A stretch of 64,000 nt of DNA, from assembly GCA_035693615.1 (NCBI GenBank), contig DASSGH010000043.1, forward strand, positions 152,832 through 216,831, in the 5' to 3' direction. Below the pieces are notes generated by a model. It searched no databases. It was not told where the DNA came from and worked only from the letters and a program-made list of their open reading frames with translations. The position numbers were made by a program, and so were the translations under genes. Source of the DNA: VAZQ01 sp035693615 (GTDB taxonomy: Bacteria; Pseudomonadota; Alphaproteobacteria; Rhizobiales; Xanthobacteraceae). Positions 1-8,682 of this stretch are shown here, one piece after another (the first letter of the stretch is position 1; each line of letters opens with the position of its first letter).

Positions 1-119
1 ATGGCGAGTTCGCCATGCGCCATGTTCATCACTCGGCTCACGCGATAAATGAGCACGTAGCCGCAGGCGAGCAGCGCATAAATCGCGGCGAGGACGGTGA
101 TGTTGACGATGAGTTGCAA
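1..119 (-). CDS. Branched-chain amino acid ABC transporter permease, LivH type (N-terminal fragment, cut by window edge)
   Basis: The first 39 codons of an inner-membrane permease are visible; the rest lies left of the window. The fragment is one long hydrophobic segment (ITVLAAIYALLACGYVLIYR) followed by VSRVMNMAHGE, the typical LivH start in which the first membrane helix is followed by the N-x-AHGE motif. The start is read as TTG at 119, because an in-frame stop lies two codons upstream and there is no ATG. It follows the binding protein at 266-1426 on the same strand and should be the membrane part of that transporter. The family call rests on this short conserved segment. Confidence 0.7.
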   Translation of the reverse strand, partial: MQLIVNITVLAAIYALLACGYVLIYRVSRVMNMAHGELA

Positions 120-265
120 GGGTCAGCGCGCGCCGGCAGGAATTGCCATGGTTCTCCGCGCGGGAGGCGCGCGTCGGACTATAGCCTCGGTATGATCCGT
201 CTCGCCGGGCTCGGCTGAAACTGACGCCAGCCAGCGCCGCGATGTCCCCGCTCCGCGCAGCGTCA

Positions 266-1426
266 TCACTTCACGTCGTAGGCCACCCAATCCTTTGTCA
301 CGGCGACTGCCGATTTTGCCGGATCCCAGCGATAGATGCGGTAATATTGACGTGTCCGGAAGTGGTTGTCCTTGCTCCACTCGATCGTCCCGCCGCGCAG
401 TCCCTGCGTATCGACCTTCACGTTCTCCATTGCCGCGCGGATCTTCGCGGCGTCGGCCGGCCAACCGCCTGCCTTTAGCACCGCTTCGAGTACCAGTCCG
501 CCGATCCAACCTTCGGTCATCTGCTCTGCCGGATAGCGTATGTTCGCTTTTTTCGCTTCCTCTACGATCTGCTTGTGGATGGGCAAATTGTCCTGAAACA
601 AGGAATTCGCCCCGATGACATAGAATTTTCCATCCTTGAGGCGCGCCAATTCGCTCTCGGCCTCGATGTGCGCCCAAGTGATGTAATCGCCCTCCCAGCC
701 GAGCCGGCGCAGCGCTTCGAATGTCTTCACCTGGGTGACCCACGGCGCCCAGGAGAATATCCAGTTCGGGTTGGCATCCTTGAGCTTGGTCGCGAACGGC
801 GTGTAGTCGGCGGTCGGCGGCGGTATCACCTCCTTGTCGACCGGCGTCATGCCCATCGCCTTGGCCTGCTCCTCGGCGTAGTCGATTTCGCCGCGCGAGA
901 GCGGGATTGCCATCGCGGCAAATCCGATGCGCACCGGCTCTTTCGCCGTCTCCTTGATGAAGGCGAGCGTCGCGCGGCTGTCGTAGCCGCCGGCGTATGC
1001 GGTGGTGCAGAACTGCAGCAGATCGGCCGGCGGGTAGACTTCCTTGGGGCAGACCGCGCCCATCAGCATGAGCGCCACGTTGGCGCGCTTCGATTCGGCG
1101 ATGACCGGAGCAAAGGTCGAGGAGAGACTCGAAAGCACCAACAGACTGACGTTGTCCTGCGTGAGCAGCCGTTTGGCGTTGGCCGCGGCTTTCGATGGCT
1201 CGCCTTGATCGTCGAGCACGGTCAGCTGGATCTTCTTGCTGTTGATTCCGCCCGCCGCGTTGAGGCGGTCGACGTAGAGACGCAAACCCTCGATCGGCGG
1301 TCCATTGGTGCCCGCCGCTGGTCCCGTCAGCGCGCCGGTGACGCCTATGACGTAGGCGTCCTGTGCGCTGGCTGGATATGCCAGCGTCGCCGCGGCCAAT
1401 GCGGCCGCCAGAGCTCGTGCCAACAT
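266..1426 (-). CDS. Periplasmic substrate-binding protein of a Liv-type ABC transporter
   Basis: This 386-residue protein has an N-terminal signal peptide (MLARALAAALAAATLAYPASAQ) and then the Peripla_BP_6 fold opening VIGVTGALTGPAAG, as in LivK-like receptors. It would bind a ligand in the periplasm and deliver it to the LivH/LivM membrane pair. The start at 1426 is chosen over the upstream ATG at 1456 because AGGGAGGA stands directly before it and the signal peptide begins there. It lies 26 bases after the acyl-CoA ligase gene and before livH on the same strand. Such clusters often import aromatic or carboxylic acids that are then activated as CoA thioesters; the real ligand cannot be read from sequence. 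Confidence 0.88.
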   Translation of the reverse strand: MLARALAAALAAATLAYPASAQDAYVIGVTGALTGPAAGTNGPPIEGLRLYVDRLNAAGGINSKKIQLTVLDDQGEPSKAAANAKRLLTQDNVSLLVLSSLSSTFAPVIAESKRANVALMLMGAVCPKEVYPPADLLQFCTTAYAGGYDSRATLAFIKETAKEPVRIGFAAMAIPLSRGEIDYAEEQAKAMGMTPVDKEVIPPPTADYTPFATKLKDANPNWIFSWAPWVTQVKTFEALRRLGWEGDYITWAHIEAESELARLKDGKFYVIGANSLFQDNLPIHKQIVEEAKKANIRYPAEQMTEGWIGGLVLEAVLKAGGWPADAAKIRAAMENVKVDTQGLRGGTIEWSKDNHFRTRQYYRIYRWDPAKSAVAVTKDWVAYDVK

Positions 1427-1452
1427 CGCATTCCTCCCTGGTCTGATCGCAT

Positions 1453-3333
1453 TCATGCGACTTCCACCGCGCCGGCGGCGATCAGCCGCTGCTCGCGGTC
1501 ATCGTACATCTCTTCGACGAGCGTCTTGAAGCGCTCGTACATCAGGTGGCGCTTGACCTTGCGGGTCGGAGTGATCGGTTCGCCCTCCTCCTCCGGATCG
1601 AGCGCTTTGGGGAGAATGCGGAACGCTTTGATTTGCTCGGGCCGCGACAGTTCGCCGTTCGCACGCTCGACCTCGACGCCGATGAGTTGCGCCACCTCGG
1701 GATTGCCGGCGAGACTGGTGAAGCCCGTGTAGGCCACATCGTGGCTGCGAGCCCAATCCGCCACCGTGTCGGCCTCGATCTCGATGAGCGCAGCGAGATA
1801 TTTGCGGCCGTGGCCGAACACGATCGCTTCCGCGATATAAGGACTGGCGCGCAGGATGTTTTCGACGAATGACGGAGAGATGGTCTTGCCGCCGGACGTG
1901 ACGATGAAGTCGCGCGCGCGGTCGACGAGGCGCAGCGCCCCGGCGTGCCATTCGCCGATATCGCCGGTGCGCAGCCAGCCGTCCTCGTTCTTGACCGCGC
2001 GGGTTGCGTCGGGATTGTTCCAATACGACTCGAACAGATCAGGACTCTTCACCAGCACTTCGCCGTCGCTTGCCAGCTTGACCTGCCAACCCGCCGGCAC
2101 GGCTCCGACGTCGCCCGGGCGCGGAAACGGCCCACGCTGGCCGCAGATGATGCCGCCGGCGGTCTCGGTTTGCCCATACATTTCGACGACGTTGATGCCG
2201 AACATCTGCCAGAGCGCCATCGTCTGCGGCGGCAGTGGCGCGCCGGCGCAGACTACGAGCTCAAGCTGGTCAAATCCCAGCTTGTTGAGAAGCGGCAGGA
2301 AGACGCCGGCGCGGCAGGCGCGATAGAGCGCGCGTTCGGCGAAGCCCCCGGCGCCGTTCCAGCGTCGCCGTGCGTGTGCGCGCGCGAATTGCATTGCGAT
2401 CTCCGCGCTCGCGCGCTTGACGCCGCCGGAATTGCGGATGCCGAGCAGCACCTGGGCGGCGAACCGCTGCAGATAGCGCGGCACGGTGAACAGGATCGTC
2501 GGCGCGGTCTCGAACAGGGTCGTGGGTAGGTCCTCCGGGTGCTCGCCGAAATGCGGGACGAGGCGCGAGATCAGCGGCAGCGTCACCGCGACGTCACGGC
2601 CGAGCACGTGGCAAAGCGGCAAATAGCCGACCGTGCGATGCTCATTTTGCGCAAGGGTGGGATAATGATCGACGATATTGGCGGCCGCCGCGAGATGCTT
2701 GCCATGGGTCACCAGCGCTCCTTTGGGCGCGCCGGTCGTGCCCGAGGTGTAGACGATGAAGGCGGGCGCGTCCGCGTCGAGTCGCGCGGCTTGCTCCTCG
2801 AGCCAGGGAAGATCCGGCTCTCCAGCCGCCGCGAGGAGGGCACGATAGCAGCGCAGCTTGGGGTGCTGGTAGGCAAAGGTCGCCGTGTCGTCGATCACCA
2901 CGATCCAGTTCAAGGCCGGAAGTCGATCGGCGAACGGGAGGAGCTTGTCGAGGTATTCCTGATTTTCGGCAATGAACAGCACGGCGCCGCCGTCGCGCAT
3001 CTGGTACTCGACTTCGGATGCCGACGCGGTCGGGTAGATGCCGTAGACGATGGCGCCGAGCGATTGCGCCGCGAGGTCGCTGATCACCCATTCCTCGCAG
3101 GCGTCCCCCATGATCGCCACCCGGTCGCCGCGGCGAAGTCCAAGCGCGGCAAAGGCGCGCGCCGCGCGCGCGACCAGCGCCGCATATTCGCGCCACGTTC
3201 GTTCGCGGTAGAGGCCCAGGTGCTTAGAACGGAATGCGATCCCCTCCGGTGCCGTGCGCGTTCGCTCGCACAGCAACAGCGGTGCGGATTTGCGACGCAG
3301 CGCTTCGCGATCAAGCAATTGCGTTGCGACCAT
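1453..3333 (-). CDS. AMP-forming acyl-CoA ligase (long-chain fatty acid-CoA ligase family)
   Basis: This 626-residue cytoplasmic enzyme of the ANL superfamily should activate a carboxylic acid with ATP and CoA to an acyl-CoA. The P-loop-like motif VYTSGTTGAPKGAL lies near residue 200, the adenine motif VVEMYGQTETAGG near 385, and the hinge region TGDIGEWHAGALRLVDRARD follows. Length and order match FadD15-like ligases. It is first in an operon with a Liv-type binding protein and LivH. The substrate could be a fatty, aromatic or dicarboxylic acid. A short palindrome lies 58 bases upstream (3391-3404) and resembles one beside the tetR gene at 9134-9799. Confidence 0.9.
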   Translation of the reverse strand: MVATQLLDREALRRKSAPLLLCERTRTAPEGIAFRSKHLGLYRERTWREYAALVARAARAFAALGLRRGDRVAIMGDACEEWVISDLAAQSLGAIVYGIYPTASASEVEYQMRDGGAVLFIAENQEYLDKLLPFADRLPALNWIVVIDDTATFAYQHPKLRCYRALLAAAGEPDLPWLEEQAARLDADAPAFIVYTSGTTGAPKGALVTHGKHLAAAANIVDHYPTLAQNEHRTVGYLPLCHVLGRDVAVTLPLISRLVPHFGEHPEDLPTTLFETAPTILFTVPRYLQRFAAQVLLGIRNSGGVKRASAEIAMQFARAHARRRWNGAGGFAERALYRACRAGVFLPLLNKLGFDQLELVVCAGAPLPPQTMALWQMFGINVVEMYGQTETAGGIICGQRGPFPRPGDVGAVPAGWQVKLASDGEVLVKSPDLFESYWNNPDATRAVKNEDGWLRTGDIGEWHAGALRLVDRARDFIVTSGGKTISPSFVENILRASPYIAEAIVFGHGRKYLAALIEIEADTVADWARSHDVAYTGFTSLAGNPEVAQLIGVEVERANGELSRPEQIKAFRILPKALDPEEEGEPITPTRKVKRHLMYERFKTLVEEMYDDREQRLIAAGAVEVA

Positions 3334-3662
3334 ACGGCGCCCGCGAGCGGCTTCTGATCGAACTGCTATAACCCAGGCAGCAGGCGAATTCTATAGGCTG
3401 ATAGACGGATGGCTCAGCGACAGAGCTGTTTGCTCGCGAGATCGCCTCGCATCGCAGGACTTTGGATTCTGTGTCGAGCGTACGATCACAAATACGCGAC
3501 ATCTGCGTTGGTGTCGCGTTGGATGTGCTTAAGCTGCAAGCGGGCCGGCGAGCGGCGTGTTTAGCTGAGACGACTCGGCGTTTGTCTCCTCACAGCCGTG
3601 CATTGTGCTCGCGCATCGAGGAACGCATTTAAGGTCTGAGGTCGTCGGCAAGGAGTTAAGCC
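3334..3662. other. Intergenic region between divergent operons
   Basis: 329 bases lie between the ligase operon on the minus strand and the SDR gene on the plus strand. No coding sequence is convincing here. It should hold both promoters. Visible elements are the CTAT-N6-ATAG palindrome at 3391-3404 and the ribosome binding site AAGGAG at 3650-3655 in front of the SDR gene. Confidence 0.6.
3391..3404. promoter_or_regulatory. Candidate regulator binding site, CTAT-N6-ATAG
   Basis: The sequence CTATAGGCTGATAG has CTAT and ATAG as inverted arms, 58 bases before the start of the acyl-CoA ligase gene. The reverse complement of the site at 9864-9877, beside tetR, reads CTATAGCTCAATAG and matches it at 10 of 14 positions. 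A shared TetR operator is an inference; arms of four bases can arise by chance. Confidence 0.3.
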
Positions 3663-4415
3663 ATGAAGATTGTCGTCATCGGCGGCACCGGCCTGATCGG
3701 CTCGAAGGCAGTCGCCATTCTGCGCCAGGGCGGCCACGAGGTGGTCGCCGCCTCGCCCAAAAGCGGCATCAACACCATCACCGGCGAGGGGCTCAAAGCG
3801 GCGGTGGCCGGCGCGCAGGTGGTGGTCGACCTCGCCAACTCCCCTTCGTTTGAAGACAAGGCGGTGTTGGAATTCTTCGAGACCTCCGGCCGCAACCTTC
3901 TGCCGGCGGAGGTCGCGGCGGGCGTGCGGCACCATGTCGCGCTATCCATCGTCGGCATCGAGCGGACCGACAATGGCTACTTCCGCGCCAAGGTCGCCCA
4001 AGAGAAACTGATCGAGACCTCCGGCATCCACTACACCGTCATTCGCTCGACGCAGTTCCTGGAATTTCTTGGCGCCATCGCCGATTCGAGTGCGGATGGA
4101 AACATCGTCAGGATTTCGCCCGCCCTGTTTCAGCCCATCGCGGCGGACGACGTTTCTGCCATCGTTGCCGATGTGGCGCTCGCGCCGCCGCGAAACGGCA
4201 TCATCGAGATCGCCGGCCCGGAACGGGCGCCATTCAACCAATTCGTCGCCCGCTATCTGAAGGCGGTCGGCGACTCGCGTAAGGTCGTGAGCGACCCGGA
4301 GGCCCTGTACTTCGGCGGCCGCGTCGAGGAGCGCTCGCTCGTGCCGTTGGGCGATGCGCGCCTCGGCCGCATCGGTCTCGACGAATGGCTCCGCCGCTCA
4401 CGGGCAGGAGCCTGA
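3663..4415 (+). CDS. NAD(P)-binding SDR-family protein (NmrA-like, atypical SDR)
   Basis: The 250-residue protein begins with a Rossmann nucleotide-binding motif (VVIGGTGLIGSKAV, G-x-x-G-x-x-G) at residues 4-17. The rest follows the NmrA/atypical SDR layout: a conserved VALSIVGIER segment in the middle and the YTVIRSTQFLEFL segment near residue 125, common in proteins sensing or reducing with NAD(P)H. AAGGAG precedes the ATG by seven bases. A secreted cupin gene follows after 30 bases on the same strand and is probably co-transcribed. Whether it is an enzyme or a redox-sensing regulator cannot be told. Confidence 0.85.
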   Translation: MKIVVIGGTGLIGSKAVAILRQGGHEVVAASPKSGINTITGEGLKAAVAGAQVVVDLANSPSFEDKAVLEFFETSGRNLLPAEVAAGVRHHVALSIVGIERTDNGYFRAKVAQEKLIETSGIHYTVIRSTQFLEFLGAIADSSADGNIVRISPALFQPIAADDVSAIVADVALAPPRNGIIEIAGPERAPFNQFVARYLKAVGDSRKVVSDPEALYFGGRVEERSLVPLGDARLGRIGLDEWLRRSRAGA

Positions 4416-4445
4416 TCCCGCATCCGCCAACCCAAGGTGAGCTCC

Positions 4446-4862
4446 ATGAAACGCATCCTCTGTTCGCTGCTTGTCGCCACCCTGCCGTTCGGCAGCGTCC
4501 TCGCGGATGCGCCGAAGTCGAAGAACGCCAAGGTGACCCTCGTCTACCAGCACGAACTGCCGAATGTCCCCGGCAAGAGCATCAAGGGCGTGCTCGTCGA
4601 ATACGGCCCGGGCGGTTACTCGCCTGGCCACACGCATGCCAAATCCGCCTTCATCTACGCGACCGTGCTTGAGGGAGCGATCCGCAGTCAGGTCAATGAA
4701 GGACCGGTGACGACCTACACGGCCGGACAGAGCTTCTCGGAGCTGCCCGGCGACCGCCACGCGGTCAGCGCCAATGCCAGCAAGGCGAAGCCGGCCAAGC
4801 TCCTCGCCGTGTTCGTGGTGGACACGAATGAAACGGAACTGACGATCCCGTTCGGGAACTGA
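4446..4862 (+). CDS. Secreted cupin-domain protein
   Basis: This 138-residue protein has a signal peptide ending SVLADA and then a single cupin barrel. The first cupin motif is visible as G-x5-HTHAKSAFIYATVLEG (two His, then Phe/Tyr and a Gly), and the second as SFSELPGDRHAVSANAS. These His residues normally hold one metal ion. The ATG at 4446 is preferred over GTG at 4437 because AAGGTGAG lies seven bases before it. It follows the SDR gene closely. Such exported cupins have unknown substrates, so no reaction is assigned. Confidence 0.82.
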   Translation: MKRILCSLLVATLPFGSVLADAPKSKNAKVTLVYQHELPNVPGKSIKGVLVEYGPGGYSPGHTHAKSAFIYATVLEGAIRSQVNEGPVTTYTAGQSFSELPGDRHAVSANASKAKPAKLLAVFVVDTNETELTIPFGN

Positions 4863-4954
4863 GGTTTAATAGTTTTTCACGCGGGAGATATGCCGTCGCG
4901 AGAGAAGGCGGGACGCTAATGCGCGTGTCCGGATCCTCGTCGACAGAGCTGGGG

Positions 4955-6130
4955 TCACCAGGTCATTCCACATTTGTCATGATAGCGATCTTGATGGTCC
5001 TTCAGCGCAAGTTCGACTGTCTTTAGGGTATAAGAGCCGCCCTCGTCTTTGACCGCTTCCTGTAGATAGAAGTTCTGGATTGGAAAATGGTTGTTCCCGT
5101 ATTTGTACGGGCCGCGTACGGATTGATAGTTGGCTTTGCGTAGAGCATCTCGAATGCCATCCTTGTTGGTGAGGTCTCCTCCGACTGCGCCGACGCCGCT
5201 GTTGATGAGCATGGCCGCGTCATAGGCCTGAGCTGCATAGAAGGACGGATTGCGGCCATATTTTTTCTTGAAATCGCTTACGAATCTTTTGTTGGCGTCG
5301 TTCGGCAGGTCGGCCACCCAATGCTGCGCTCCCGGGATGCCGAGCGCCAATTCGCCCAGCCGCGGCAACGACAGCGCATCGATGATGAAGGCGGTGTAGA
5401 GCGGGATCCGTTCTCGCAAACCGAATTGCGAATACTGGGTGAGAAATTGGATGCCGGCCGGCCCCGGATAGAAAGCGAAGATCGCGTCGGGTCTCGCTGC
5501 GCGCGCCTTCGACAGTTCCGGCGAGAAGTCGAGCTGGTCCGGCCACCTCGTATAGTCTTCGCCGAGGACCTGACCGCGGAAGTTGGCTTTAAGTCCGGCT
5601 ATCACGTCCTTACCGGCCGCATAATTGGGGGCGATCAGGTACGCCGTTTTGACGTTCTTCTGGTTCATGTATTCGCCGATGGCCTGGGGCACTTGGTCGC
5701 CTTGCCACGACGATGAAAAGAACCACGGCGAGCAGAGTTTGCCGGCGATTTGCGACGGTCCGGCATTCGCGCTGATGAGGAAGGTCTTCGAATCGACCGC
5801 CGATTTCAGCGATGCCAAAAGGATGTGCGACATCATGTATCCGGTCAGGAAATTCACGTTCTCCGATTCGATCAACCTGTCGGTCTTCTGCTTTCCGAGT
5901 TCCGGCTTCAAGCCGTCATCCTCATAAATGACCTGCACCGGGAGTCCGCTCATCTTCCGCCCCAGGTGGTCGAGCGCGAGCTCGAAAGCATCGCGCATGT
6001 CGTTGCCGACCGCGGCGGGAGCGCCGCTAAGTGTGGTCACGAAGCCGATCTTGACGTCTCTCTGTTGTGCGCTGGCGCAGTGCGCGGCGAGCGCGAGCAT
6101 TGCCGATCCGAGAAGAACTCGCTTGAGCAT
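4955..6130 (-). CDS. Periplasmic substrate-binding protein, Liv/Peripla_BP_6 family
   Basis: The 391-residue protein starts with a signal peptide (cleavage near AHCASAQQ) and then VKIGFVTTLSGAPAAVGNDM, the usual start of the type I periplasmic binding fold. It is the last gene of a minus-strand operon: LLM oxidoreductase, MetE-like protein, binding protein, with gaps of 71 and 31 bases. No permease or ATPase gene is beside it, so it must share a transporter encoded elsewhere. The operon suggests that the ligand is the substrate or product of the two enzymes upstream. Confidence 0.87.
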   Translation of the reverse strand: MLKRVLLGSAMLALAAHCASAQQRDVKIGFVTTLSGAPAAVGNDMRDAFELALDHLGRKMSGLPVQVIYEDDGLKPELGKQKTDRLIESENVNFLTGYMMSHILLASLKSAVDSKTFLISANAGPSQIAGKLCSPWFFSSSWQGDQVPQAIGEYMNQKNVKTAYLIAPNYAAGKDVIAGLKANFRGQVLGEDYTRWPDQLDFSPELSKARAARPDAIFAFYPGPAGIQFLTQYSQFGLRERIPLYTAFIIDALSLPRLGELALGIPGAQHWVADLPNDANKRFVSDFKKKYGRNPSFYAAQAYDAAMLINSGVGAVGGDLTNKDGIRDALRKANYQSVRGPYKYGNNHFPIQNFYLQEAVKDEGGSYTLKTVELALKDHQDRYHDKCGMTW

Positions 6131-6161
6131 TGAGATGTCCCTCCGCTCCGCCTACGCTCGT

Positions 6162-7328
6162 TCAATTCCAAAGCCGTTTCGTCGCCAGATCGGCGCCCTG
6201 GCGCATGGCCTTGAACTTTTCCCACACCACCGTCGGATGAACTTCGGTCTTGTACATCGCTTGTGAGGAGAAGCCGCAGTCGGCCCCGGCCATCACATTC
6301 TCGCGTCCGATCAGCTCGGCGAAGCGGATCAGCCGCTCAGCGATTAATTCGGGATGCTCGACGATATTGCTGGCATGCGTCACGACGCCGGGGCACAGCA
6401 CTTTGTCTTTGGGTACCTTCACCCGCTCGAACAGGTGGTATTCGTGTTCGTGGCGTGGGTTCGCGGCCTCGAAGCTGAACGAACCGGCGTTGATCTTGAG
6501 CACGTATTCGACAATCTCGGGCAGGTTGGATTCGTAAAGGCGCGGTCCCTCATTGATGCCATAGCAGGTGTGAAAACGGACGCGCTCCGGCGCAATTCCG
6601 CTGAGCGCCGCATTGATCGCTTCGACGTAAATCTCCGCCTTGCGCTTCTTCTGTTTGTCGTCGAGCCCCGGCTCGACGAAGATGTCCGGCAGGAATGGAT
6701 CGTCCACCTGGAGGAGAATGCCGGCGGCCACGATCGCGCGGTATTCCTTGTTCAGCTCGGCCGCGAGCGCGTGGAAATACTCTTCCTCGCTCTTGTAATA
6801 TTCATTGATGCCGACACCCGATGGCGCGGTGGCCGGTAGAAAAACGTGATGGTTGGGCACGCCCGCGGCCTTCGCCGCCGCCTTCACGTTGGCGATGTCT
6901 ATCTGGAGTTTTGCCTCGCCCTTGTATTTGACCGCAGCCGTGCAGACGACGGGCACGATCGGCAGGATGGCGCCGCCGCCCATCGCTTCCTTGAAATACT
7001 GCGCGTAATACTCGGGAAAAGCCGAGACCTCCTGCTGGAATAAAATGAGCTTCTGATTGGGCCTCGATTCAAACCCATTGAAGCGCTCGCGGATGTAGGT
7101 GAAAAAGCCCGGCTTGGAATACTCTCCGTCGGTTACGATCTCGATTCCGCACTCGACCTGCTTGCGCACGCATTCGGCAACCTCTCGCGCCAGGAGCAAA
7201 TTCAGTTTGCTCTCGTCATATGGCTGCCCCGTGTATTTTGCTTTCAGCAGATCGAGCAAGTTGTGCGGCCGTGGCAAGCTGCCGATATGCGTGGTCTGGA
7301 TGTGATCGGTGTTTTGCTGAATGCTCAC
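6162..7328 (-). CDS. MetE C-terminal-domain-like zinc methyl/alkyltransferase
   Basis: This 388-residue protein matches only the catalytic half of cobalamin-independent methionine synthase. It begins with the THIGSLPRP motif and carries VTDGE near residue 66. The zinc ligands of the family can be placed: His and Cys in FHTCYG, Glu in FSFEAAN and Cys in GADCGFSS. At half the length of MetE and lacking its N-terminal domain, it is probably not the methionine synthase itself. Members of this short group move methyl or alkyl groups to thiols, as in epoxyalkane:CoM transferase. It sits in an operon with an LLM flavin oxidoreductase and a binding protein, which suggests catabolism. Confidence 0.85.
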   Translation of the reverse strand: MSIQQNTDHIQTTHIGSLPRPHNLLDLLKAKYTGQPYDESKLNLLLAREVAECVRKQVECGIEIVTDGEYSKPGFFTYIRERFNGFESRPNQKLILFQQEVSAFPEYYAQYFKEAMGGGAILPIVPVVCTAAVKYKGEAKLQIDIANVKAAAKAAGVPNHHVFLPATAPSGVGINEYYKSEEEYFHALAAELNKEYRAIVAAGILLQVDDPFLPDIFVEPGLDDKQKKRKAEIYVEAINAALSGIAPERVRFHTCYGINEGPRLYESNLPEIVEYVLKINAGSFSFEAANPRHEHEYHLFERVKVPKDKVLCPGVVTHASNIVEHPELIAERLIRFAELIGRENVMAGADCGFSSQAMYKTEVHPTVVWEKFKAMRQGADLATKRLWN

Positions 7329-7399
7329 CGCCGTTTCCTCCGAATTCGTTGTTGCCGCGCAATGCGCCGTTGACGGCCGCGCGCAGAATCTCTCTCTTC

Positions 7400-8473
7400 C
7401 TAGGCGGCCTTTTGCTTATGCGCACCGTCGAACGCGGGGGCCACCTCCTCCATGAAGCGATTCATCTCGTCCTTCACCTGCTGGTGCGGCTTGAGACCGA
7501 CGTTGAAATAAAGGATCACCTCCGAGAATCCCGCGGCCTCCACCTTCTTCAGCGTGTCGATGATCCGTTGCGGCGAGCCGAGCAGCACGGAATTCTCCGT
7601 CAGGTCTTCCGGTTTGACCGTCTGCAAACGCGCGACCATTTCGACGAAATAGCGATAGCTCGGCGGCGCGGTTTTCGGGTCGCCGGGCAGCGCGGGAATG
7701 ACGCATTCGCGGTAATAACGGATCTGGCGCGCGCGCTGCGCGTCCTCCTGCGCGCGGTTGTCGGCAAAATGGGTGAAATAGCTGCACATGAGGCGCCGGG
7801 GCGCGTTGCCGTATTTGGCGCAACTCTCGTGATAGACGTCGGCGACCTGCTTCAAGCCGCCGAAGGTCATGGCCGCAGCGAAAGGGGCGACGATGACGCC
7901 GCAATCGAGCCGCGCCGCGAGCTCGATCGACGGCTTGGAGAAGGACCCGACATAGGTCGGGATCGGCCTTTGCACCGGCTTGGGCGTGATGCGCACATCA
8001 TCGAAAGAATAGTGCTTGCCATGGTGGGAGATGCGCTCCTCCGCCGCCCACAATTTACGCACCACTTCCAGGCCCTCGTCGAAGATGCTCTGGTTGTCCT
8101 CGAACGAGACGTGGAAGGGCAGGTACTCCCGCCGGTCGTAACCGCGCCCAGCCGCGAAATCGACGCGACCGTTGCTGATGAGATCGAGCGTGGCCCATTG
8201 CTCGGCGACGCGGATCGGATGATGCAGCGGCAACACGGTCACCGCCGGTGCGAGGCGGATGCGCTTCGTTCGCGCCGCGATGTAGGTGAGCACCATATCC
8301 GGGCAGGAGAGCACGCCCAGTGAGTTGAAATGGTGCTCGCCGATCCAGGCTGAGTGCATGCCGAGCTTGTCGGCATGGAGCGCCTCCTCGGCGATGTCGG
8401 CGACGAACTGGTTCGCCCCCCGCGTGTTGTTCTCGTAGTGATTGTCGCTCAGGGTAAAGTAGCCGAAGTCCAC
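7400..8473 (-). CDS. LLM-class flavin-dependent oxidoreductase (luciferase-like monooxygenase)
   Basis: The 357-residue TIM-barrel protein has the bacterial luciferase-like features: an N-terminal GYFTLSDNHYE strand, SAWIGEHHF near residue 45, and RVDFAAGRGYDRREY near 120. Such enzymes use FMNH2 or reduced F420 to oxygenate or reduce small organic compounds. It is the first gene of a three-gene operon with a MetE-like protein and a binding protein, and is divergent from a MarR gene across a strong palindrome (8534-8558). An F420 biosynthesis operon at 27.5-29.9 kb makes F420 possible as its cofactor, but FMN is equally likely from sequence. Confidence 0.88.
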   Translation of the reverse strand: MDFGYFTLSDNHYENNTRGANQFVADIAEEALHADKLGMHSAWIGEHHFNSLGVLSCPDMVLTYIAARTKRIRLAPAVTVLPLHHPIRVAEQWATLDLISNGRVDFAAGRGYDRREYLPFHVSFEDNQSIFDEGLEVVRKLWAAEERISHHGKHYSFDDVRITPKPVQRPIPTYVGSFSKPSIELAARLDCGVIVAPFAAAMTFGGLKQVADVYHESCAKYGNAPRRLMCSYFTHFADNRAQEDAQRARQIRYYRECVIPALPGDPKTAPPSYRYFVEMVARLQTVKPEDLTENSVLLGSPQRIIDTLKKVEAAGFSEVILYFNVGLKPHQQVKDEMNRFMEEVAPAFDGAHKQKAA

Positions 8474-8533
8474 AGCGCGCCTCCCATCGTTGCGGGCGTC
8501 GTAGCCCTGCTTCTTGTTAAAATCGACTATAGA

Positions 8534-8558
8534 TGCATTTGCAATTGTTGTAAATGCA
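8534..8558. promoter_or_regulatory. Palindromic operator, likely bound by the adjacent MarR regulator
   Basis: The 25-base element has the form TGCATTT-n-CAA-nnn-TTG-n-AAATGCA, with all 20 arm bases matching in inverted orientation. It lies between the divergent LLM operon and the marR gene. Length, symmetry and A/T-rich arms fit a MarR dimer site. An ATG inside the right arm (8554) would open the marR frame, but starting translation there would place the operator over the start codon, so the later GTG at 8683 is preferred. Confidence 0.7.
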
Positions 8559-8682
8559 ACTTAACAATACCGGCTTGCTCGCCTATTATGCGGCAAAGCT
8601 CGGTCGCGTCGAACGGGCTTTGACATTGCGCAAGGCGGCCCATAAAAGCGTCGCGCGAAGAATCAGCAGGAATTTCAATCTC

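Noticed and set aside
575..1732. Long plus-strand open frame opposite the binding-protein gene
   Set aside because: It is a shadow of the minus-strand gene: Arg/Gly-rich composition, no family motif, and no ribosome binding site.
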